Below, in pieces: positions 1 through 5,833 of a DNA stretch of 5,901 nt. Source of the stretch: an uncultured bacterium (GTDB taxonomy: Bacteria > Bacillota > Clostridia > Oscillospirales > Butyricicoccaceae); contig CAJMOV010000133.1 in NCBI GenBank assembly GCA_905215125.1, forward strand, positions 1-5,901. The letters run 5' to 3'. The notes under the pieces were generated by a model. It was not told the origin of the DNA. It did no database searches and worked only from the letters and a program-made list of their open reading frames with translations. The position numbers were made by a program, and so were the translations under genes. Within the stretch, counting starts at the first letter, position 1. Each line of letters opens with the position of its first letter.

Positions 1-286
1 GAGCTCGATAAGCCGAGTCCTTGACGGCATGGGTCAACGCCCTGCGGCGCTCCAGCTCTCCGCCGCTCCAGCCTTCCTGCGCGCTGGCCGACGTGCTCAG
101 TCCGCCTCGGCGCACAGTACAGTGAACCGCCACCCTATTCCCATCCATTTCAGCATGGGATAGGATAAAATCCACCCCGCCAGGGGGCGGCGTCTGGGCG
201 CTGACGTGTTCCTCATCGGGCAGCAGGCTGATGAGCAGCTCCTGCAAAGCGGTGCCGCGGTCGTGTCCCTCCAGAAAATAGATCAT
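1..286 (-). CDS. hemZ: HemZ, coproporphyrinogen dehydrogenase-like radical SAM protein (N-terminal 95 residues; runs off the left edge)
   Basis: Seen: an open frame starts at ATG 286-284 and continues to the window edge. It begins MIYFLEGHDRGTALQELL and, near residues 80-95, has an Arg-rich stretch ending in KDSAYRA. Known: clostridial HemZ proteins start with a similar 'NGHD...ELL..FFP' segment and have a 'K...YRALS' helix before the radical SAM domain. The family is HemN-like and is linked to oxygen-independent conversion of coproporphyrinogen III to protoporphyrinogen IX, using SAM and a [4Fe-4S] cluster. The diagnostic CxxxCxxC motif would lie outside the window, so the call rests on the N-terminal region and on gene order (dtd, MBL hydrolase, hemZ is common in Bacillota). 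Its ATG overlaps the TGA of the MBL gene (ATGA), which suggests translational coupling. An AGGA at 302-299 lies 12 bases upstream, rather far for a strong SD. Some HemZ/HemW-like proteins have unproven activity, so the exact reaction is inferred. Confidence 0.77.
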   Translation of the reverse strand, partial: MIYFLEGHDRGTALQELLISLLPDEEHVSAQTPPPGGVDFILSHAEMDGNRVAVHCTVRRGGLSTSASAQEGWSGGELERRRALTHAVKDSAYRA

Positions 287-918
287 TTGCGCAGCGCTTC
301 CTGCATATAGGGGTTGCTGCGGCGTTCCTCCTCCAGCGTCGTCGCAGCGTCGTGCCCCGGCAGGACACGGTAATCGCCGTCCAGCTCTGCGATGCGCCTG
401 AGCGAGGACAGCATATCGTCAAAGCTGCCCCCCTCCAGGTCGCAGCGGCCGCAGCAGCCGCGAAAGAGGGTATCGCCGCTGAAAATAACATCTTCTGTGA
501 CGAAAATGCAGCTTCCGCGCGAATGGCCCGGCGTGTTGTAAACGGTCAGCTCGGTCTCCCCCAGCGCGATTTTCATGCCGTCCTCCAAATATCCGTCGAC
601 CCGCGGCGGGGAATATGGCTCTCGGATGTAGCCGGGATGGGCCGCCTGCTCGGGCGAAAGGAAAAACTCGTCCGCCCTGTGAATCCAGACCTTGGCTCCC
701 GTTGCCTTTTGCAGGGCGGGAACGGCGAGCACATGGTCAAAATGCCCATGGGTCAGCAGGATCATTTCAACCGGGCCGCCGACCTCTTCCAGCTTTTTCT
801 GTATTTTTTCCGTCTGCGCGCCAGGATCGATGACGGCGGTTTTTCCGCTCGCCCCGTCCCGGATTATATAGCAGTTGGTGTGCAGCATGCCGACCGGCAG
901 GTGCGTAATATGCAGCAT
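283..918 (-). CDS. MBL-fold metallo-hydrolase, glyoxalase II-like, substrate unknown
   Basis: A 211-residue cytosolic protein with no signal peptide or membrane segment; this is the usual length for small glyoxalase II-like MBL hydrolases. The metal-binding set is complete. The HxHxDH motif is THGHFDH at residues 56-62 (H57, H59, D61, H62). The third-motif histidine is H132 in TPGHSRGS. The bridging aspartate is D149 in FSGDTLF, and the last histidine is H189 in VLPGHD. The tail 'ATTLEEERRSNPYM' matches the 'ATT..ERR.NP' signature of the family often annotated as hydroxyacylglutathione hydrolase. It should bind two Zn or Fe ions and cleave a thioester or ester. True glyoxalase II activity is unlikely to be safe to claim, because the long C-terminal glutathione-binding domain is missing. 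The start at 918 is supported by an ideal AGGAGG at 932-927 with 8-base spacing. The gene follows dtd by 12 bases and overlaps hemZ by four. The loop at 155-159 reads CCGRC, where relatives usually have Ser and Thr. Confidence 0.93.
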   Translation of the reverse strand: MLHITHLPVGMLHTNCYIIRDGASGKTAVIDPGAQTEKIQKKLEEVGGPVEMILLTHGHFDHVLAVPALQKATGAKVWIHRADEFFLSPEQAAHPGYIREPYSPPRVDGYLEDGMKIALGETELTVYNTPGHSRGSCIFVTEDVIFSGDTLFRGCCGRCDLEGGSFDDMLSSLRRIAELDGDYRVLPGHDAATTLEEERRSNPYMQEALRK

Positions 919-926
919 GGCTTTTT

Positions 927-932
927 CCTCCT
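927..932 (-). promoter_or_regulatory. Strong SD of the MBL gene, overlapping the dtd stop codon
   Basis: The minus strand reads ATAGGAGGAAAAAGCC then ATG. AGGAGG (932-927) is a perfect anti-SD match, 8 bases before the ATG at 918. The dtd stop TAG (933-931) lies within it, so a ribosome finishing dtd stops on the SD of the next gene. It is the only perfect SD among the five genes of the cluster. Confidence 0.85.
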
Positions 933-1386
933 ATTTTTTCAGCATCTGCTCGGTGTCCATGATAAGGGTCACCGGCCCGTCGTTAACGTGATCAATCTGC
1001 ATGTCCGCGCCGAAAACCCCGGTAATGCAGGGCACGCCCAGACGCCCGATTTCTTCAATAAAAAACTCATATAAAGGCACGGCGACATCCGGCTTGGCCG
1101 CGTGGAAGAAGTCGGGCCGGCGGCCGCGCGAGCAGTCTGCATACAGCGTGAAGTTGGATACCACCATCATGCTGCCGCCGACATCGGCAATGCTTTTGTT
1201 CATCTTTCCGTTTTCATCCTCAAAAATGCGCAGCGCGGCGCATTTTTCTGCAAGATAGGTACATTCGCGGCGACTGTCCTCGCCGCCAACCCCCAGCAGA
1301 ACCAAAAGCCCTCTGCCCATTTCGCCGCGGCTTTGCCCGTCGGCCGTCAAGGAAGCGCGCGACACGCGGATAACAACAGCTCTCAT
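931..1386 (-). CDS. dtd: D-aminoacyl-tRNA deacylase (DTD)
   Basis: DTD hydrolyses the ester bond of D-aminoacyl-tRNAs (and glycine mischarged on tRNA-Ala), recycling tRNA and keeping D-amino acids out of proteins. It is a cytosolic homodimer. Length is 151 residues, normal for bacterial DTD (about 145-150). Seen: N-terminal MRAVVIRVSRASLTADG, the GRGLLVLLGV strand near 25-33, the active-site strand GGSMMVVSNFTLYAD at 70-84, GRRPDF at 88-93, and the C-terminal motif GVFGADMQIDHVNDGPVT at 123-140. G137-P138 should be the Gly-cisPro pair that is inserted into the partner's active site and rejects L-amino acids. Position 78 is Asn where the family's SQFTL motif has Gln. The ATG at 1386 overlaps the rel stop (ATGA). 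Its SD is weak (GGGG at 1398-1395, 8 bases upstream), so translation probably depends on ribosomes finishing rel. The gene is also known as yrvI in Bacillus. Confidence 0.96.
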   Translation of the reverse strand: MRAVVIRVSRASLTADGQSRGEMGRGLLVLLGVGGEDSRRECTYLAEKCAALRIFEDENGKMNKSIADVGGSMMVVSNFTLYADCSRGRRPDFFHAAKPDVAVPLYEFFIEEIGRLGVPCITGVFGADMQIDHVNDGPVTLIMDTEQMLKK

Positions 1387-3587
1387 GCTTCAGACCCCGT
1401 TTCTTTTTTTTCCTGTATATTCCGTTTAACGTCAACAACACCCTGGCAGCGCTTGACGCGGGTGATAAGAAAATCCAGCTGCTCCCGCCCCGTCACAGTG
1501 ACGGTAAGATACAGGATGGTCTGGCCCTCGCCGTCGTCCCGCGCGCTCATCTCTGTGACGTTGACCTTTGCATTGCTGAACACCGTGATAACATCGGCCA
1601 AAATACCGACGCGGGTGCGCGTATAGACCCGAAGCCCCGTCTGATAGCGGTGCTTTTCCGTATAGTCCCATTCTGTACGGATCCAGCGTCCGGCTTCTTC
1701 GTTGTTCTTCCTGCCGCTGATGACATTGGGGCAGTCGGTGCGATGGATGGAAACGCCGTAGCCGCGCGTGATAAAGCCGATGATGCCGTCGCCAGGGATA
1801 GGGGTGCAGCATTTGGCGAACTTGACCAGGCAGTTGTCCAACCCTTCGACGACGACGCCGGTGTCCCCGATGGCCTTGGGCTTCTGCGGCTGGATGACGG
1901 GCTTGCCGGCCGCGTGCTTTTCGCGGTTGAGACGGTTGACCTCCTCCTTGACCTTGATGGCGACGCGGGAGACGGTGACGCCGCCGTACCCGATGGATGC
2001 GTACAGCTCTTCCGTATTGGGGAAATTGAGACGCTTGAGCACGGTATTGCAGATTTCTTCATTGTGAAAATCGTCAAGCAGCAGGGCCGAGCGCAGCTCG
2101 CGCTCCAACTCGGTCTGGCCGCGCTCAATGTTTTCCTCACGACATTCTTTTTTAAACCACTGCTTGATTTTATTGCGCGCCTCAGCCGTTTTGACCATTT
2201 TGAGCCAGTCGCGTTTCGGCCCTTCCGTCGTCTTGGAGGTGATGATATCCACAATTTCTCCGCTTTTCAGCGTGTAATCAATGGGCACAATACGTCCGTT
2301 GACCTTAGCCCCCGTCATGCGGTTGCCGACGGCGGAGTGAATCGCGTAAGCAAAATCAATAGGGTTGGCCCCCTGCGGCAGGTTGATGACGTTTCCTTTC
2401 GGTGTAAAAACAAATACCTCGTCTGCAAACAGGTCGACCTTGATGTTTTTGATAAAATCCTCGGCGTCGGTGTCCTGCTGGGATTCCAGCAGCTGACGCA
2501 CCCACGCAAAGGCCTCTTCCTTCTGCTTGCCGCTCAGGCCGTCCTTGTACTTCCAATGGGCGGCAATGCCGTACTCAGCACTTTGATCCATGTCCTCGGT
2601 ACGGATCTGTACCTCAAAGGGGATGCCTTCCCGTCCGATAACGACGGTGTGCAGCGACTGGTAGCCATTGGGCTTTGGCGTGCTGATATAGTCCTTAAAC
2701 CGTCCCGGCACCGGACGGTATATGTCGTGAATCAGCCCCAGGACGTTATAGCAGTCGGCAATATCCCTGACAATGACGCGCACGGCGCAAATGTCGTAAA
2801 TCTCAGAAAAGGACAGGTTCTGGCCATACATTTTGCGGTACAGGCTGTAAACGTGCTTGAGCCGCGCCTTGATACGGCAGGAAATACCCGACTGCTCCAT
2901 ACGCTGCACAATGGTTTTCTGCACGGTCTCAAGGAAGTTGCTGAAGGCGACGCGCCGCTCGTCCAGATAGCTGGTGATTTCGGCGTACCCGACCGGGTCG
3001 AGATATTTAAGCGACAGATCCTCCAGCTCCCACTTGACGTTCTGCATCCCCAGACGGTGGGCCAGCGGCGCGTATATCTCCATGGTCTCCAGCGCCTTCT
3101 CCCGCTGCTTCTTCGGGCTTAAATACTGGAAGGTGCGCGCGTTGTGCAGCCGGTCTGCCAGCTTGATTAAAATGACGCGGATGTCCTTGGCCATGGCCAC
3201 AAACATCTTGCGCAGGTCTTCCATCTGCTCTTCTTCCTTCGAGCTGTACACAATCCGGCCCAGCTTGGTAACCCCTTCCACCAGGTTGGCGACCGACGCG
3301 CCAAACTCCTTTTCGATCATCTGGAAGGTTGCCGGCGTGTCCTCTATGCAGTCATGCAGCAGCCCAGCGACGATGGAATCGACGTCAAGCCCCATATCGT
3401 CCAGCAAAACAGCCGTTTCAACCGGGTGGACAATATACGGTTCGCCGCTTTTTCTCCGCTGATCGCCGTGGGCTTCGGCTGCGTAATGAAACGCCTTTTC
3501 GATCCGCGCCGCATCGTCCGGCGCGTGATGGCTTTTCATTTTTTCAATTTTTTCGGTAATCTCTTTGCTTAAATTACTACAATCCAT
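1383..3587 (-). CDS. rel: Bifunctional (p)ppGpp synthetase/hydrolase, long RSH protein Rel
   Basis: This is the stringent-response enzyme: it transfers pyrophosphate from ATP to GDP/GTP to make (p)ppGpp on starved ribosomes, and also hydrolyses it. Length is 734 residues, typical of long RSH proteins. Domains in order: HD hydrolase about 30-185, with H54 (YIVHP), H78-D79, E82-D83, D144 and N149 (LADRLHNART) all present; synthetase about 235-350, with D265 (YDICAVRV), Y309-Q310-S311 and E325 (EVQIRT); TGS about 386-450; a helical region; a zinc-finger region with C593, C594, H615 and C619; and ACT about 650-722. The synthetase charge motif is RFKD (296-299), the form found in bifunctional Rel/SpoT enzymes, not the acidic ExDD form of RelA-only synthetases. 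With the intact HD site this supports both activities. The usual GRPKH segment reads ARLKH (241-245). The start at 3587 has a GGGGGT SD 7 bases upstream; the next Met (residue 17) has less support. Often annotated relA in Bacillota. Confidence 0.98.
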   Translation of the reverse strand: MDCSNLSKEITEKIEKMKSHHAPDDAARIEKAFHYAAEAHGDQRRKSGEPYIVHPVETAVLLDDMGLDVDSIVAGLLHDCIEDTPATFQMIEKEFGASVANLVEGVTKLGRIVYSSKEEEQMEDLRKMFVAMAKDIRVILIKLADRLHNARTFQYLSPKKQREKALETMEIYAPLAHRLGMQNVKWELEDLSLKYLDPVGYAEITSYLDERRVAFSNFLETVQKTIVQRMEQSGISCRIKARLKHVYSLYRKMYGQNLSFSEIYDICAVRVIVRDIADCYNVLGLIHDIYRPVPGRFKDYISTPKPNGYQSLHTVVIGREGIPFEVQIRTEDMDQSAEYGIAAHWKYKDGLSGKQKEEAFAWVRQLLESQQDTDAEDFIKNIKVDLFADEVFVFTPKGNVINLPQGANPIDFAYAIHSAVGNRMTGAKVNGRIVPIDYTLKSGEIVDIITSKTTEGPKRDWLKMVKTAEARNKIKQWFKKECREENIERGQTELERELRSALLLDDFHNEEICNTVLKRLNFPNTEELYASIGYGGVTVSRVAIKVKEEVNRLNREKHAAGKPVIQPQKPKAIGDTGVVVEGLDNCLVKFAKCCTPIPGDGIIGFITRGYGVSIHRTDCPNVISGRKNNEEAGRWIRTEWDYTEKHRYQTGLRVYTRTRVGILADVITVFSNAKVNVTEMSARDDGEGQTILYLTVTVTGREQLDFLITRVKRCQGVVDVKRNIQEKKETGSEA

Positions 3588-3594
3588 AGCATTT

Positions 3595-3600
3595 ACCCCC
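3595..3600 (-). promoter_or_regulatory. Probable SD of rel
   Basis: The minus strand has GGGGGT at 3600-3595, seven bases before the rel ATG (3587). It can pair with the anti-SD through G-C and G-U pairs but is weaker than AGGAGG. It favours the start at 3587. An out-of-frame ATG lies between it and the rel start (3593-3591) and would encode only a few residues before a stop. Confidence 0.55.
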
Positions 3601-3619
3601 GAAAAAACTCCACTGACGC

Positions 3620-5698
3620 TCAGCTGCAGCGCAGCTGGCTCAAACGTTTAAGAATGGCCGATCCATTGATATCAACCTTGCCTTCGCTGGGCAAAACGCG
3701 GATGGCCAAATCCTCTTCCGTCCCCTGCTTTTCAATGATGGAAAACTCATCAAAAACATCGAGACAGACAAGCAGGCGCCCCAGATTCATATAAGGGCGC
3801 GCCTCATAGCGTATTTTTCGATACAGCGTTCGCGCCGGCGCGCGCAGCATGCCGTCCTCTGCATTGGCGCGCACATGACGGAAAACGGCGACAAGATCCT
3901 CCCGCGTCGGGCTGAGCTGTTCAGCCTGCCGGGCAGTGACGTCCTGCCCCCGGCAAAACTGGCGGTATGTCTCAAAATCCGCATCGTCAGCGCGCGCTTC
4001 CCGCCGGGACCACCGCGCGTCCTTGATAACAAGCTGGATGCTTTCCCTGCCCTTGTAACGGTTTATCTCTGCGGCAAAGGCAACGTCGAGCCTATCCCCC
4101 CGGACAAAGGCGCAGGTGCGCACCCCAACCCCGAAGGCAAAGGCATAAAAAGACTTATTCCCCTTGGACAGCAGCATTTTGACATGCCTGTCGTTGCTGA
4201 TGGGAGTCAATTCCTCGACTGTGACCTCCTCCATGGCAAAACAGGGTTGGGCGTTGCCCATACCAGCCGGTTCGAGTACCGAGAGCCCTGCAATTTCATT
4301 CATCGTCAGCTCGCCCGGCTCGACCAGGCAGTCGATATTGATGCTGGGTACAACGGCTTCACCTGCACATTCCTCCTCGGCCAGCGCTTCCATCGCTTCG
4401 CGGAAGGCCTCCAGCTGCCCGCGCTGAATGGACAGGCCGACGGCCAGCTCATGTCCGCCGTATTTTTCGAGGAAGCGAGCGTTCTTCTCTAACGCGCTGT
4501 ACAGGTTAAAGCCCTGGATACTGCGGCCTGAGCCCTTGCCGCTGTCCCCTGTCATGGAAATAAGGACGCAGGGCGCGCCGTAGCGGTCACTCAACCGGGA
4601 CGCGACAATGCCGACAACGCCGTTATGCCAGTCGTTGCCCCACAGCACCAGCGCGCGGCGCTGGTGCCGGCGCGGATCCTGCTCAAGATAAGCGACAATC
4701 TCCTGAAAAATACGGTTTTCTTCCTCCTGCCGCGCGCGGTTTAGATCGCACAGCGTCTGCGCAAGCTCAAGCGCTTCCTCCCGGCTGTCGGTCAGGAAAA
4801 GGCGCGCGGCGCTGGCTGCGCCGCCCATGCGTCCGGCGGCGTTGATGCGCGGCGCCATGACAAAACTGACGGAGTTGGCCGTCAGCGGCTTGGCGTCCAG
4901 CCCCAGCACATGCTGGAGGGCGCGCAGCCCGGGGTTTTTGGTTTTTTCCAACACCCGTAATCCGCAGGAGACAATGGCCCGGTTCTCGTCGACCAGCGGC
5001 ATGACGTCGGCAATGGTGCCGACGGCGACGATGTCTCCGTATTCTACAAGCATTTCTCCGGCGGGACGCTTTTCCATCGCGCAAATCAGCTTAAAGGCGA
5101 CGCCTACTCCGGCCAGCTCGCGGAAGGGGTAACCGCTGTCCGCCCTGCGCGGGTTGACGACGGCGTCGGCGTCGGGCAGGATGTCCTTACATTCGTGGTG
5201 GTCGGTAATGACGACGCGCATCCCCAGTCCATGGGCATATTCTGTTTCCTCCAGCGCCGTAATGCCGGAGTCTACAGTGATGAGCAGAGTACACCCCTCC
5301 CCATGCAGCTGGTCGATGGCGGCCGTGTTCAGCCCATACCCCTCCCCCAGGCGGTCGGGAATATAATAGACACATTCCACCCCCCGCATGCGCAGATAGC
5401 GGATAAGCATACAGGTGGACGTCACCCCGTCGACATCATAATCGCCGTAAACGGCGATTTTCCCGCCCGATGCGATGGCAGCTTCAATTTCAGCTACCGC
5501 CTTGTCCATGTCAGCCAGCAGAAAGGGATCGTGCAGACGGGCGCAGGAAGCGTCGAGAAAGCCCTTTGCCCGTTCCGGCGTATCAAGCCCGCGTGCCGCG
5601 AGGACGCGCGCCGCAAGCCGGGGCAGCCCGAGACTCTCCTGCAATTCGGCCGCCTGCCGCGGCCGTTCCGCGGCGATGTTCCATTTTTTCTTTTTCAT
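3620..5698 (-). CDS. recJ: Single-stranded-DNA-specific 5'-3' exonuclease RecJ
   Basis: RecJ degrades single-stranded DNA 5' to 3' in recombination, mismatch repair and base-excision repair, using Mn/Mg ions. Counting from ATG 5698 it has 692 residues, longer than E. coli RecJ (577) and in line with Bacillota forms. The DHH domain shows motif I YGDYDVDG (84-91), TVDSG (141-145), DHH (166-168), GDIVAVGTIADVMPL (221-235, with D222 and D231) and APRINAAGRM (282-291). The DHHA1 domain follows with WHNGVVGIVASRL (357-369), GSGRSIQGFNL (389-399) and GGHELAVGL (414-422). An OB-fold region lies at about 450-560 (GMGNAQP, 479-485). The last about 125 residues form an extension ending in a GKVDINGSAILKRL-type segment seen in clostridial RecJ. 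An in-frame ATG exists at 5710, but only the ATG at 5698 has an SD (GGAG at 5708-5705, 6 bases upstream), so 5698 is preferred. It is the first gene of the cluster. Confidence 0.97.
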   Translation of the reverse strand: MKKKKWNIAAERPRQAAELQESLGLPRLAARVLAARGLDTPERAKGFLDASCARLHDPFLLADMDKAVAEIEAAIASGGKIAVYGDYDVDGVTSTCMLIRYLRMRGVECVYYIPDRLGEGYGLNTAAIDQLHGEGCTLLITVDSGITALEETEYAHGLGMRVVITDHHECKDILPDADAVVNPRRADSGYPFRELAGVGVAFKLICAMEKRPAGEMLVEYGDIVAVGTIADVMPLVDENRAIVSCGLRVLEKTKNPGLRALQHVLGLDAKPLTANSVSFVMAPRINAAGRMGGAASAARLFLTDSREEALELAQTLCDLNRARQEEENRIFQEIVAYLEQDPRRHQRRALVLWGNDWHNGVVGIVASRLSDRYGAPCVLISMTGDSGKGSGRSIQGFNLYSALEKNARFLEKYGGHELAVGLSIQRGQLEAFREAMEALAEEECAGEAVVPSINIDCLVEPGELTMNEIAGLSVLEPAGMGNAQPCFAMEEVTVEELTPISNDRHVKMLLSKGNKSFYAFAFGVGVRTCAFVRGDRLDVAFAAEINRYKGRESIQLVIKDARWSRREARADDADFETYRQFCRGQDVTARQAEQLSPTREDLVAVFRHVRANAEDGMLRAPARTLYRKIRYEARPYMNLGRLLVCLDVFDEFSIIEKQGTEEDLAIRVLPSEGKVDINGSAILKRLSQLRCS
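3621..3637 (-). repeat. Hairpin over the recJ stop codon, in front of rel
   Basis: A perfect inverted repeat: a 7-base stem (3621-3627 with 3631-3637) around a 3-base loop. It covers the last recJ codons and two bases of the TGA. A second, smaller stem of 4 bp (3613-3616 with 3620-3623) uses some of the same bases, so the two cannot form together. A run of six T follows at 3607-3602 on the transcript strand, but 13 bases past the stem, too far for a standard intrinsic terminator. A role in adjusting rel expression relative to recJ is possible but only inferred. Confidence 0.5.
4645..4667 (-). repeat. Perfect 10-bp hairpin inside recJ
   Basis: GCACCAGCGC (4645-4654) and its exact reverse complement (4658-4667) flank a 3-base loop. 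The segment encodes roughly residues 344-352 (HQRRALVL region), at the start of the DHHA1 part of RecJ. No U-run follows on the transcript, so it is not a terminator. The GC-only or nearly GC-only stem should be very stable in mRNA. It may simply reflect Arg/Ala/Leu codons in GC-rich DNA. Confidence 0.6.
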
Positions 5699-5704
5699 TC
5701 CTAT

Positions 5705-5708
5705 CTCC
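5705..5708 (-). promoter_or_regulatory. SD that decides the recJ start
   Basis: GGAG (5708-5705) lies 6 bases before the ATG at 5698. The alternative in-frame ATG at 5710-5708 overlaps this SD and has only AT-rich sequence without SD character upstream. The protein therefore most likely begins MKKKKWN rather than with four additional residues. Confidence 0.65.
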
Positions 5709-5730
5709 ATTGTTACTTTTATTAAAAAAG

Positions 5731-5759
5731 ATTATAGCAAATTGGGTGAACATATACAA
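5731..5759 (-). promoter_or_regulatory. Sigma-A type promoter of the recJ operon, extended -10
   Basis: On the minus strand a -35-like TTGTAT (5759-5754) and a perfect TATAAT (5736-5731) are separated by exactly 17 bases. The -10 is preceded by TG with one base between (TGCTATAAT), an extended -10 that compensates for the imperfect -35. Transcription would begin near 5724, giving a leader of roughly 26 bases before the ATG at 5698. No other comparably good promoter was seen in front of rel, dtd, the MBL gene or hemZ, which supports one polycistronic transcript. Confidence 0.75.
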
Positions 5760-5833
5760 GGCACCCTGGCCAAAAATCTCAGGAAGGGATTTCTTTTTCT
5801 CCAAATCAGCTTTTCGAAAATCGCACAACCGCT

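Noticed and set aside
352..1074. A 240-codon plus-strand open frame across the MBL and dtd genes
   Set aside because: It crosses the junction of two certain genes on the other strand, has no SD and contains an alanine run that is only the complement of the GC-rich CCGRC region.
1650..3122. A 490-codon open frame on the plus strand opposite rel
   Set aside because: It starts with GTG without an SD, is antisense to a well-conserved gene and has no recognisable domain. Long antisense frames like this are expected where GC-biased third positions remove stop codons on the other strand.
3831..3842. Twelve-base palindrome CGCGCCGGCGCG in recJ
   Set aside because: Low-complexity GC sequence within codons for Ala/Arg; such palindromes are frequent at this composition.
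5195..5725. A 176-codon plus-strand open frame opposite the start of recJ
   Set aside because: It runs through conserved DHH motifs on the other strand and into the recJ promoter, with no SD or domain.
5761..5800. Possible terminator for the upstream gene
   Set aside because: Only a 5-bp AAATC/GATTT stem with a 9-base loop and a short T-run could be drawn; too weak to call.
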